Shown: positions 12,151-20,488 of the stretch, in pieces
Numbering within the stretch: position 1 is the stretch's first letter
Layout of the letters: every line of letters starts with the position of its first letter
IMG/VR virus record: IMGVR_UViG_3300036859_000580
Span: 20,364 to 84,363 of that record
Reading direction: 5' to 3' (one strand)
Length of the DNA stretch: 64,000 nt
Source: a virus
The notes under the pieces: generated by a model
What the model was told of the DNA's origin: nothing
The model's database searches: none
Seen by the model: the letters and a program-made list of their open reading frames with translations, nothing else
Position numbers and translations under genes: made by a program

Positions 12151-13115
12151 TGCTCCTACTAGTCGACGGTGCGGACTGCGTCGCCAAGTCGACGCTCGTC
12201 CACCGGCTCGTCGACGCGATCACGGCGCGCGAGGCCGACGGTCGACTCGACGTCAGGCACGCCGGGCCGCCGACGAGCCATCCTCTGGACGAGTACGAGA
12301 CGCCGCTCCTGGACTACCGCCCGGGAACCGGTCGGCACGTCGTCTGCGACCGTTGGCACCTCGGGGAGGCGGTCTACCCGGCTGTGTTCGGGCGCCCCAC
12401 CAAGTTCGACGACGCCGTGCGACTCCACGTGGACCTATTCCTCCGGTCGCGCGGCGCGTTGGTCGTCGTGGTCACCGCGCGCGCCACGCGCGTCCAGCAG
12501 TGCATCGAGGAGCGCGGCGACGACCTGGTCACGTCCGACATGGTCCACGCGATCCAGTCGGGCTTCACCGACGCCCTGCGGATGAGCCTGGTGCCGTTCG
12601 TCGTCGTCAACGGCTACGAGGTGACCGACGACGACGTCCGGCTCATCATCGAGCGCGCCGACGCCGAGGCGCGCGGCGCCGCGCGGCTCAACCAGTTCAC
12701 GACGTACGTCGGACCGGCGCGCCCCGCGACGCTCCTCCTGGGCGACGTGCGCCACGGGTCTGACGGCGACCCGGGTGACCTGCGACCCGCGTTCATGCCG
12801 TACCCGGCGACGTCGGGGCACTACGCGCTCGGCGAGGTCGCGCGCCGGTGGCCGATCACCGCGCTGGCGGGTCTGGGCATCGCGAACGCGTGCGACGTCG
12901 ACGACCCGGTCGAGCTGCGCGCGGCGCTGGGCGACCCGGTCACGGTCACGCTCGGCCGCAACGCCCAGCGGCGACTACCCGGGATGGCGCGCGAGTTGCC
13001 GCACCCGCAGTGGGTCCGGCGTTTTCAACACCGGAGCGGCGACGCGTACGCCGCCATGCTGCTCGGTGAACCCATTCCCGACGTGTACTCGCAGGTCGAG
13101 CTCACGCTACCGTAA
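12150..13115 (+). CDS. P-loop (deoxy)nucleotide kinase fused to a uracil-DNA-glycosylase-like domain (321 aa)
   Basis: Residues 1-170 resemble thymidylate/dNMP kinases: LLLVDGADCVAKSTLVHRL (Walker A, but Ala replaces the usual Gly before Lys), VVCDRWHLGEAVY (the DR(Y/W) motif) and ALVVVVTAR. Residues about 190-321 (TLLLGDVRHG..., ITALAGLGIANACDV, VTVTLGRNAQRRL, LPHPQWVRRF) recall the UDG-fold LGxxA...HPQ pattern; that call is tentative. Its place beside the dCMP-enzyme and deaminase suggests phosphorylation of a modified or ordinary dNMP, or of a base in DNA. Confidence 0.65.
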   Translation: MLLLVDGADCVAKSTLVHRLVDAITAREADGRLDVRHAGPPTSHPLDEYETPLLDYRPGTGRHVVCDRWHLGEAVYPAVFGRPTKFDDAVRLHVDLFLRSRGALVVVVTARATRVQQCIEERGDDLVTSDMVHAIQSGFTDALRMSLVPFVVVNGYEVTDDDVRLIIERADAEARGAARLNQFTTYVGPARPATLLLGDVRHGSDGDPGDLRPAFMPYPATSGHYALGEVARRWPITALAGLGIANACDVDDPVELRAALGDPVTVTLGRNAQRRLPGMARELPHPQWVRRFQHRSGDAYAAMLLGEPIPDVYSQVELTLP

Positions 13116-13128
13116 GGAGGCCAACCCG

Positions 13129-14013
13129 TTGGAGCTCAAGCTCACCGACATGCGCGACGACTACGTGGGTCTCGTGCGGCACGTGATCAGGAACGGCGCG
13201 GAGGTCTCGGCGCGCGGCATCGCGACGCGCGAGCTGACCGCCGTGACGCTGGTCATCGAGAACGTCCTGGAGCCGCTCCTGCCGATCGGCGTCGGCCGCG
13301 GCGTGAACACCCGACTGGCGGCGCTCGAGGCGCTCCAGCTCATCTCGGGCGTCTCCCGGTTCGACCTGGTCCAGGTCGTCGCGCCGGGCTTCGCGCGCGT
13401 CCTGGTGGACCAGGCCGACCCCGACTACGGCGCGTACGGCCCTCGGATCGTCCAGCAGGTCACCGACTGCGTCGACCTGCTCGAGCGCGACCCGTCGAGT
13501 CGGCAGGCCGTGTGCGTCATCTGGAACGAGAAGGACCTACGGCACGCGGGCGACAAGCCCTGCACGGTGTTCATGCAGTTTCTCGTGCGCAAGAGCCCCA
13601 CCGGCGAGTTCGACGCGCTGGAGCTGCACACGCACATGCGCAGTCAGGACGTCTGGCTCGGCGTGCCGTACGACGTGTTCATGTTCACCCAGTTGCAGCA
13701 CACGGTGGCGAGTGAGCTTCGGCTACCGGTGGGTAGGTTCGTGCACCACGTGACCAGCCTGCACATCTACGAGCGCGACCTGGACGCCGCGACCAAGTTG
13801 CACGGCGTGACGGGACCGCTCGCCGACGAGCTGCCCTGCGGCGTCGTCCCGGCGCGCGACGGCGCCGGTGACGACGGCGACGACGGCTTCAACGTCGCGG
13901 CGTACCTCCTGGAGGGCAACAGCACGACGGCGGAGGACGCGGCCAACCCCTGGTACGCGGTGCAGCTCGACGAGATCGAGAAGCAGCTGGCGACGGAGCA
14001 CGACGGTGGGTGA
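13129..14013 (+). CDS. Thymidylate-synthase-family enzyme, predicted dCMP (hydroxy)methylase (294 aa)
   Basis: Catalytic Cys145 lies in KPCTVFMQF, the phosphate-binding Arg in HMRSQDVWLG, and the His-Tyr pair in SLHIYERD, all hallmarks of the ThyA fold. In GVPYDVFMF, Asp182 replaces the Asn (E. coli N177) that reads uracil. T4 dCMP hydroxymethylase has Asp here, so the substrate should be dCMP, giving 5-hydroxymethyl- or 5-methyl-dCMP. TTG 13129 is chosen for its GTAAGGAGG at 8 bases. It lies between a kinase and dCMP deaminase. The choice between hydroxymethyl and methyl cannot be made from sequence. Confidence 0.8.
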   Translation: MELKLTDMRDDYVGLVRHVIRNGAEVSARGIATRELTAVTLVIENVLEPLLPIGVGRGVNTRLAALEALQLISGVSRFDLVQVVAPGFARVLVDQADPDYGAYGPRIVQQVTDCVDLLERDPSSRQAVCVIWNEKDLRHAGDKPCTVFMQFLVRKSPTGEFDALELHTHMRSQDVWLGVPYDVFMFTQLQHTVASELRLPVGRFVHHVTSLHIYERDLDAATKLHGVTGPLADELPCGVVPARDGAGDDGDDGFNVAAYLLEGNSTTAEDAANPWYAVQLDEIEKQLATEHDGG

Positions 14014-14494
14014 CGACCGACCCTCGATGGACCAGACGCTCATGCGGATGGCGGTGCTGATGGCCGATCGCGCCACGTGCTCGCGCGCCCAGGTCGGCGC
14101 CGTCATCGTCAAGGAGACGCGGCCGATCTCCAGCGGCTACAACGGCACCGCCGCCGGTCTTCCCCACTGCGACCACTCGTGCAACTGCGGGTATCCCGGT
14201 GAGGGCGGTAAGTACTTTGACGGCAAGCACCTGTCAAACTGCCGCACACTGGTACCCTGTGATGAAGCTATTCACGCCGAGGCCAACGCCGTCGCGTTTG
14301 CGGCCAAGCACGGCGTCTCGACGGACGGCGCCACGCTCTACACGACAATGACTCCCTGTCTAGCGTGCGCTAAGCTGATCGCGAACGCCGGCATCACGCG
14401 CGTCGTCGCCGCGTCGGCGTACCGCGACGACAGCGGTATGCTGCTGCTCGAGCGGCTGGGCATCCAGGTGCAGAGTGGGTCACTTTACCTCTAG
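14006..14494 (+). CDS. Deoxycytidylate deaminase (162 aa)
   Basis: Zinc and catalytic motif IHAEANAV with TPCLACAKLI, as in dCMP deaminases, plus the extra Cys/His cluster CDHSCNCG...CRTLVPCDEA typical of phage enzymes. It converts dCMP to dUMP, feeding dTMP synthesis and lowering dCMP. GTG 14006 overlaps the end of the preceding gene by 8 bases. Next to a dCMP-modifying enzyme it would compete for or balance the same substrate. Confidence 0.9.
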   Translation: MGDDRPSMDQTLMRMAVLMADRATCSRAQVGAVIVKETRPISSGYNGTAAGLPHCDHSCNCGYPGEGGKYFDGKHLSNCRTLVPCDEAIHAEANAVAFAAKHGVSTDGATLYTTMTPCLACAKLIANAGITRVVAASAYRDDSGMLLLERLGIQVQSGSLYL

Positions 14495-14509
14495 GAAGTA
14501 GGAACTCAC

Positions 14510-14623
14510 GTGGAAGTCATACTGATCATCGCGGCGCTACTCTGGGCGTACCTGCTGGGTCGTCGGCACGGTCGCGCCGCCGTGGAGCGTCGCGTGCAGG
14601 ATCTTCTCGGCCGACCGAGGTAG
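14510..14623 (+). CDS. Tiny membrane protein (37 aa)
   Basis: GTG 14510 after GGAAGTAGGAACTCAC reads MEVILIIAALLWAYLLGRR..., one membrane helix followed by a basic tail. It fills the gap between the deaminase and the polymerase, and its stop is nine bases before the polymerase start. Possible roles are a membrane anchor or small toxin-like peptide; neither is supported further. Confidence 0.55.
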   Translation: MEVILIIAALLWAYLLGRRHGRAAVERRVQDLLGRPR

Positions 14624-14632
14624 GAGCGTGGC

Positions 14633-16429
14633 TTGAGTCTTGATGAGGTCAAGGGCATCCATCTCGTCGATGACCTTGACACGGCGTGGGAGTGCAAGCG
14701 CTGGTTGTCCACGTGCGACGAGATCGCCGTGGACACGGAGGGCACGGGATTAAATACCCGGATCGACAAGGTGCGGCTGCTGCAACTCGGCGACCGGCAG
14801 ACCGCGTACTGCATTCCCATCGACTTTCCCGGCTGGGGCGCGCTCGGAACCGAGCTGCTCACCAAGTTCCAGGGGCGAATGGTCGCGCACAACCTGACTT
14901 ACGACGCCGAGATGATCAAGGGCACGCTCGGGGTCCAGCTGCCGATCGAGCGCTGCGACGACACGCGGCTCATGGCGCACGTGCTGGAGTCCACCGGTTC
15001 GACGGCGCTCAAGAGCCTCACGCGGCGGTTCGTCGACCCGCGGGCCGGCAACTTTCAGCACCAGCTCGACGACGCGATGAAGAAGAGCGGCTGGTCCTGG
15101 TCGATCATTCCGATCGACTTCGAGCCGTACTGGATGTACGGCGGCCTCGACACGATCCTCACGATGCAGCTCAAGGACTACCTCGAGCCGCAGGTCATGG
15201 CGGAGGCACCCGAGTCGTACGCGCTGGAGCTGGCCGTCGCCTGGGTGACGCGCCGCATGGAGCAGCGCGGCATCCAGCTCGACCGCGAGTACACCGCCGA
15301 GCTGGCGGCCAGCCTTAGCAGGTACGTTGAGGAGGCCGAGACCTGGTGCCAGGCGTACTACGGCGTCTCCCCGGGGTCCAACGCCAAGGTCGTCGAGCGC
15401 CTCCAGGCGGATGACGTCGAGTTCACGAAGATGACCGACGGCGGCGCGTGGAGTCTCGACGCGGAGGTTCTCGAGTCGATCGACCACCCGCTCGCCGAGA
15501 CCGTGCTGAAGCGCCGGCGCGCGCAGAAGACCGTGTCCACCTACCTGGACAACTACCTGACCATGTCCGAGTGGGACGGTCGGATCCACCCGTCCATCAA
15601 CACCATCGGCGGCACGGACAAGAACCCGTTCGAGCCGGGTGGTAGCAAGGGCGTTCGGACCGGTCGCATGTCGTGCAGCGATCCCAACCTGCAGAACGTG
15701 CCCATTCGCACCACCATGGGCAAGCGGATTCGCAACTGCTTCACGTCGTCGATCGACCACACGTGGATCAAGTCCGACTTCTCGCAGATCGAAATGCGGG
15801 TCTTGGCGCACATGTCGCAGGATCCCAACATGATCGCCGCGTTCAACGCGCCCGGCGACTTCTTCGTGAACATGGGACGAACGCTCTTCGACGAGCCCGA
15901 CTTCCGGAAGGCCGACCCGCGTCGCCAGCTACTCAAGAACGGCGGCTACGCGAAGATCTACGGCGCGGGCATTCCCAAGTTCGCCAAGACCGCAGGCGTG
16001 CCGGAGCTCGAGGCCAGCGACTTCATGCGCGACTTCGACGGGCTGTACCGGAAGGTGCCCGAGTGGATTCGGTCGATCGAGAACCTGGGTCGTTCAACGC
16101 TGAGTCACGAGGGTCAGGCGTACGTGCGCTCGCCACTTACCGGGCGCAAGCACGTCGCCGACGCGGGTAAGCTGTACGTGCTGGTCAACTACCTGATTCA
16201 GGGTACCGCCGGCGAGATCCTCAAGCGTAAGATCGTGGAGGCCGACCAGGCGGGCCTGGGCGACTTCATGATCCTACCGGTGCACGATGAGATCGACCTG
16301 GACGTGCCCAACGACGACCTGGAGGACGCGATGGCGACGCTGCACGACGTGATGAACGACGCCGAGCTGCTCACGGTGCCCATCACCGCGTCGATCGAGA
16401 CCGGTCTGCGCTGGGGCGACGTCGCGTGA
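14633..16429 (+). CDS. polA: Family A DNA polymerase with 3'-5' exonuclease (598 aa)
   Basis: Exonuclease motifs: AVDTEGTG (about residue 35), VAHNLTYDAEM, and MYGGLDTILTM. Polymerase motif A SDFSQIEMRVLAH (about 381), O-helix RRQLLKNGGYAKIYG (about 430) with Tyr at the ddNTP-selecting position as in T7, and motif C PVHDEIDLD (about 549). No 5' nuclease domain. The TTG start at 14633 has TAGGAG upstream. It is the replicative polymerase, followed by the resolvase gene with a 4-base overlap. Confidence 0.95.
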   Translation: MSLDEVKGIHLVDDLDTAWECKRWLSTCDEIAVDTEGTGLNTRIDKVRLLQLGDRQTAYCIPIDFPGWGALGTELLTKFQGRMVAHNLTYDAEMIKGTLGVQLPIERCDDTRLMAHVLESTGSTALKSLTRRFVDPRAGNFQHQLDDAMKKSGWSWSIIPIDFEPYWMYGGLDTILTMQLKDYLEPQVMAEAPESYALELAVAWVTRRMEQRGIQLDREYTAELAASLSRYVEEAETWCQAYYGVSPGSNAKVVERLQADDVEFTKMTDGGAWSLDAEVLESIDHPLAETVLKRRRAQKTVSTYLDNYLTMSEWDGRIHPSINTIGGTDKNPFEPGGSKGVRTGRMSCSDPNLQNVPIRTTMGKRIRNCFTSSIDHTWIKSDFSQIEMRVLAHMSQDPNMIAAFNAPGDFFVNMGRTLFDEPDFRKADPRRQLLKNGGYAKIYGAGIPKFAKTAGVPELEASDFMRDFDGLYRKVPEWIRSIENLGRSTLSHEGQAYVRSPLTGRKHVADAGKLYVLVNYLIQGTAGEILKRKIVEADQAGLGDFMILPVHDEIDLDVPNDDLEDAMATLHDVMNDAELLTVPITASIETGLRWGDVA

Positions 16430-16932
16430 CCGAACGGTTTCTCGGCTACGTGATCGGCGTGGACCCCGGCACCAGCACCGGCGTGTTCGCGCTGCGGCTC
16501 GACGCCGACGGCGTGCGCCCAATCCACCGGTACCAGGGTGGACCCGACCCGGCGCTCGACTGGATCGAGAAGGTGCTGACGCACGCCGCGGCGCACGGCG
16601 AGACCGTGCACGTCGCGTGCGAGCGCTACACCGTGGGGCCTAAGACCGGTCTGCTGACGCAGCAACCGGTCGCCCTGCACGTCATCGGTCGACTGAAGCA
16701 CCTCACGGGGACGTTCGACGTGCCGCTGACCATGCAGTCGCCGGGAGACGCCAAGAAGTTCGCGCCCAACGAACTACTCGAGACGCTCGGCTTCCGGGTC
16801 AAGCCGGCCGAGGTCGGCCGGCGCGACGCCAACGACGTGAACGACGCGGCGCGGCACGCCGTGCTGGTGCTCGCCAAGACGTGGGCAACACTCTTCGACG
16901 CGCTCGTTCGCCGGACGTCGTCACCACGGTAG
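16426..16932 (+). CDS. RuvC-like Holliday junction resolvase (168 aa)
   Basis: RNase H-fold motifs: IGVDPGTSTGVFAL (first Asp), VACERYTVG (Glu), and DANDVNDAARHAVLVL (paired Asp residues). Length and order fit phage RuvC-like proteins that cut branched replication intermediates before packaging. Overlaps the polymerase gene by GTGA. Confidence 0.85.
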   Translation: MTERFLGYVIGVDPGTSTGVFALRLDADGVRPIHRYQGGPDPALDWIEKVLTHAAAHGETVHVACERYTVGPKTGLLTQQPVALHVIGRLKHLTGTFDVPLTMQSPGDAKKFAPNELLETLGFRVKPAEVGRRDANDVNDAARHAVLVLAKTWATLFDALVRRTSSPR

Positions 16933-16979
16933 TGACGTGCGTTGGTAGTATTCCACTCGAAGCGGACTAAGGAGTCAAC

Positions 16980-17171
16980 GTGAACTACGTGAGTCAGGCC
17001 GTGCTGGCGTGGATCCTCAACGTCGTGGCGTCGCTGCTGGCGCGCGCGATCGACGGGCGCTCGCTGCGCGCCAACCTCGACCGGTTGCACACCGGCGCGT
17101 CGGTTGAGTGGGCGATCGGACTGCGCGAGCAGCAAGGTCGGCACGCGCTGCGCACGACGGCGACGGCGTGA
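16980..17171 (+). CDS. Small protein with hydrophobic N-terminus (63 aa)
   Basis: GTG 16980 after CTAAGGAGTCAAC. MNYVSQAVLAWILNVVASLLARAID could insert in or lie on a membrane; the rest is basic and soluble. A possible -10 (TTGGTAGTAT) lies about 30 bases upstream. It precedes the helicase by one base. Function unknown. Confidence 0.55.
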   Translation: MNYVSQAVLAWILNVVASLLARAIDGRSLRANLDRLHTGASVEWAIGLREQQGRHALRTTATA

Positions 17172-17172
17172 C

Positions 17173-19080
17173 TTGCCGCACGCCGACTACGACCCGATCA
17201 GGAACCTCATCACGGTCGCCACGGTGTGGAGTGAGAAGGACCTCATTCGCTCCGTGTCCGGTGCCGGGTACCGCGACGGCGCGTGGCGCGTCCCCGCGAC
17301 CTGGGCCTCGCTGGTCACCTTGCGCGGCGTCTTCAAGGAGACGCTCACCCTGGGCGAGACGCTCGTTTCGTGGGCCTGGGAGCTTCGTCGAGCACGCGTT
17401 GACCCAGCCTTGGAGGTACGGGCGCTCCTGGAGTGGCCGGTCACGGAGAACCTCAACGAGCACCTCTACCCGTTCCAGCGTGCGGGCGTCGAGTTCATGC
17501 TGCGCGCCGGTAGCGGCCTCATCGGCGACGAGATGGGCACCGGTAAGTCGATCCAGCTGCTGTCCATGCTGCGCGCCCGGCTGCACCGGGGTGAGCCGGC
17601 GCTGCCGGCACTCATCATTTGCCCCAACTCGGTGAAGCGACACTGGGTCCGTGAGATCGACCGGTGGCTGCCGGGCGTGACGGCGTACAACGTGGAGGGA
17701 GGCGCGGTCCAGCGGCGTAAGGTACTCAAGAGCGCGCTTCACGATCCCACCGCGGTCGTGATCATCAACATCGAGTCGGTGCGGCTCTTCACGCGACTCG
17801 CGCCGTACGGCGCGATCAAGCTCAAGCGCTGCCGCCAGTGCGACAAGCATCACGGCGACGAGGGTCTGACCGCGGCGCGCTGCGACGTGCACCACAAGGA
17901 GTTGAACGACTTCGAGTTCAGAACCGTGGCGCTCGACGAGGCGCACCGCGTCAAGGAGCCAAAGTCGCAGCAGACGCGCGCCATCTGGCACGTCATGCAC
18001 CAGGCGTCGGTCCGGTACCGGTGGGCGCTGACCGGCACGCCGATCGCGAACCATCCCGGCGACCTCTGGTCGGTCATGCACGCCGTGGCGCCCGACGACT
18101 TCCCGACGCGCTCGCAGTTCATCGAGAGGTACTGCCTATCCGGGTGGAACGCGTACGGCGCGCTTCAGATCGTGGGCATCCGGCCGGACACGCGCGACGA
18201 GCTGTTCAAGCTCCTGGACCCGCGGTTCCGCCGGATGCTGAAGGCCGTGGTGCTGCCGCAGCTTCCACCCAAGGTCCGCCAGACGCGCTACGTGGACATG
18301 TCGACGGCGCAGGCGCGCATGTACGGCGAGCTGGACAAGTCGCTGATCACGCGACTGCCGGACGGCGAGCTGCTCATCGCGCCAACGCAGCTCGCCGCGC
18401 AGGTGCGGCTCATGCAGGTCGCGTCCACGTCGGTGAAGATAACCAAGCCGGACCCTGACCGCATGGAGACGTGGTCGGTGACGCTGGTCGAGCCGTCGAC
18501 CAAGCTCGACGCGCTCGAGGAGGTGCTGGACGAGCGCGGCGTTCTCGCGCACGACTACGCCGGCCCGGCGGTGCTGATCGCCGCCGAGTTCAGGCAGCTG
18601 ATCGACCTCGCCGCGCGGCGACTCGACAAGCTGGGGATCCACTACGCGCTCATCACCGGCGACGTGTCGCCGCACGACCGTGAGCGCGCGCTCGACGCGC
18701 TGCGGGCGCGCTCGATCCGCGCGCTGCTGTTCACGAACAAGGCGGGCGGGGTCGGCCTGGACATGTCCGCGTCCGACACGCTCATCAACCTCCAGCGCTC
18801 GTGGTCGCTCGTGGACGAGAGTCAGAAGGAGAACCGCAACCACCGGATCGGCTCGGAGATGCACGAGTGCGTGAACATCATCGACATCGTCATGAAGGGG
18901 ACTGTCGAGGAGGTCCAGGTGACGCGGCTGCACGAGAAGCTCGAGCGGCTGGACGAGATCACGCGCGACCGGGCCGCACTTCTCCGGGCCAACGTCAACG
19001 CCGACACAACCGATCTCGACGCACTGGAGGCTCTCATCTTGAACACTCCCATCGGACTACCTAGCGTAAGTGAGGAGTGA
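17173..19080 (+). CDS. SNF2-type superfamily 2 helicase with zinc-finger insert (635 aa)
   Basis: Helicase motifs: HLYPFQRAGVEFM (Q-like), GDEMGTGKS (Walker A, about 117), LDEAHRVK (about 254), LTGTPIAN, TNKAGGVGLDM and QKENRNHRIGS (motif VI, about 555). A CRQCDKHHG...CDVHH insert before motif II can bind zinc. This is the phage SNF2-like family linked to replication or recombination. I chose TTG 17173, directly after the preceding TGA, because the sequence upstream in frame lies inside the 63-aa gene. Confidence 0.85.
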   Translation: MPHADYDPIRNLITVATVWSEKDLIRSVSGAGYRDGAWRVPATWASLVTLRGVFKETLTLGETLVSWAWELRRARVDPALEVRALLEWPVTENLNEHLYPFQRAGVEFMLRAGSGLIGDEMGTGKSIQLLSMLRARLHRGEPALPALIICPNSVKRHWVREIDRWLPGVTAYNVEGGAVQRRKVLKSALHDPTAVVIINIESVRLFTRLAPYGAIKLKRCRQCDKHHGDEGLTAARCDVHHKELNDFEFRTVALDEAHRVKEPKSQQTRAIWHVMHQASVRYRWALTGTPIANHPGDLWSVMHAVAPDDFPTRSQFIERYCLSGWNAYGALQIVGIRPDTRDELFKLLDPRFRRMLKAVVLPQLPPKVRQTRYVDMSTAQARMYGELDKSLITRLPDGELLIAPTQLAAQVRLMQVASTSVKITKPDPDRMETWSVTLVEPSTKLDALEEVLDERGVLAHDYAGPAVLIAAEFRQLIDLAARRLDKLGIHYALITGDVSPHDRERALDALRARSIRALLFTNKAGGVGLDMSASDTLINLQRSWSLVDESQKENRNHRIGSEMHECVNIIDIVMKGTVEEVQVTRLHEKLERLDEITRDRAALLRANVNADTTDLDALEALILNTPIGLPSVSEE

Positions 19081-19081
19081 T

Positions 19082-20488
19082 GTGTACACTCCGGACGAGT
19101 TGACCGGCGCGATCGTGCTCGACGTGCGCACTCGCTACAAGCTGTCGCGCGTCGAGTTCAGCGATCTCGTCGGCTTCAGCGGCAAGAGCACGGCGCGACT
19201 CAACAACATCGAGAAGCGCGACTCGTGGAAGGCCGGCGACCGCGAGATGATCGCGGCCGCGATCAACACGCTCGTCAAGACGGCCGGCGCGGTTGGTGCG
19301 GTCAAGTCGCGCGGCGAGTCGTCGGCGTCGGCGATGCACGTCACGCACCCGGCGTCGGGTGACGGCGGCTCGGTCGTGCTGCTCGATCCCGACTACGAGG
19401 ACGAGTTGAACGAGCAGCTCGTGGCGGTGCTGCCGATCGAGGACTTCGTGCCTCCGGCGTGGGAGCTCGCGCCGCCCGTGCTCCCGGCGCAGCTGGACCC
19501 CGAGGTGCACGCGTTCAGCAACTCGGAGTTCCAGACGTTCAAGCGCTGCCGGCGCAAGTGGTGGCTCGCGTGGTACCGCAACATGGTGCTGCGAACCGAG
19601 GACTACACGGGCGTCCGGTCGACCGGAACGCGTGTTCACACGGCGCTCGAGGCGTGGTACGTTCCGGAGGGACGGCAGCGCGTCGACCCGCGCGACGCCC
19701 TGGAGCGCGTCATCGTCGAGGACTGGACTAAGATCATCAACCTCGCGCAGTCGCGCGGCGCGAACGACGAGCAGCTCGCCGAGTTGGCCACCGACTTCGC
19801 CGGGAGCACCAATCTCGAGCGTGCGATGGTGGAGGGCTACGTCCAGTGGCTCGAGGAGACGGGCGCCGACTCGGAGCTTCGCATCGTGGGCTCCGAGGTG
19901 CCCATGATCGTGGACGTCGAGCTGCCCATGGGCGACGACGAGCCTCGGCAGATCCAGCTGATCGGCCTGCTGGACTCGCGGGCTCACCGGGTGACCGACG
20001 GCAAGCGGTTGTTCGTCGACCACAAGACCGTGGGCGACTTGCAGGGGCCGGTGATCACACTACCGCAGAACGAGCAGATGCTCCACTACCACCTTCTGGA
20101 GTTTCTGAGCGGCGGCGACGGCGACGCGCTGTGCGACGGCGCGCTCTACAACATGCTTCGTCGCGTCAAGCGTTCGGCGCGCGCCAAGCCGCCGTTCTAC
20201 GAGCGTGTCGAGGTGCGGCACAACCAGTTCGAGCTCGACTCGTACAAGCAGCGTGCGTTCGCCGTGTCGCGGGAAATCCTTCGCACGATCGACGCCCTGG
20301 ACCGTGGCGAGCATCACCTCGACGTCGTGTACCCGTCACCAACATCGTCGTGCCGTTGGGACTGTGATTTTTTTGCCGTCTGCAACATGTTCGACGACGG
20401 GTCGAGCGGCGTCAACGACATGATCGGCGCGCTCTACACCCAGGGCAACCCGCGCGAGCGCTACGACAAGAAGGGTCGCGACGCGTGA
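19082..20488 (+). CDS. Cas4/RecB-like PD-(D/E)XK nuclease with N-terminal helix-turn-helix (468 aa)
   Basis: The first 60 residues (VRTRYKLSRVEFSDLVGFSGKSTARLNNIE) look like an HTH. The nuclease core follows: FSNSEFQTFKRCRRKWW, TGTRVHTALEAW, IGLLDSR and FVDHKT (D...DxK). The C-terminal CRWDCDFFAVC plus the earlier Cys could hold an Fe-S cluster, as in Cas4 and AddB. It probably processes DNA ends during recombination with the adjacent ATPase and SSB. GTG 19082 is preferred (GAGGAGTGAT upstream); GTG 19070 is possible. Confidence 0.85.
   Translation: MYTPDELTGAIVLDVRTRYKLSRVEFSDLVGFSGKSTARLNNIEKRDSWKAGDREMIAAAINTLVKTAGAVGAVKSRGESSASAMHVTHPASGDGGSVVLLDPDYEDELNEQLVAVLPIEDFVPPAWELAPPVLPAQLDPEVHAFSNSEFQTFKRCRRKWWLAWYRNMVLRTEDYTGVRSTGTRVHTALEAWYVPEGRQRVDPRDALERVIVEDWTKIINLAQSRGANDEQLAELATDFAGSTNLERAMVEGYVQWLEETGADSELRIVGSEVPMIVDVELPMGDDEPRQIQLIGLLDSRAHRVTDGKRLFVDHKTVGDLQGPVITLPQNEQMLHYHLLEFLSGGDGDALCDGALYNMLRRVKRSARAKPPFYERVEVRHNQFELDSYKQRAFAVSREILRTIDALDRGEHHLDVVYPSPTSSCRWDCDFFAVCNMFDDGSSGVNDMIGALYTQGNPRERYDKKGRDA

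Noticed and set aside
17017-18081. Leftward frame of about 350 codons
   Set aside because: Antisense to the SNF2 helicase motifs; no start signal.
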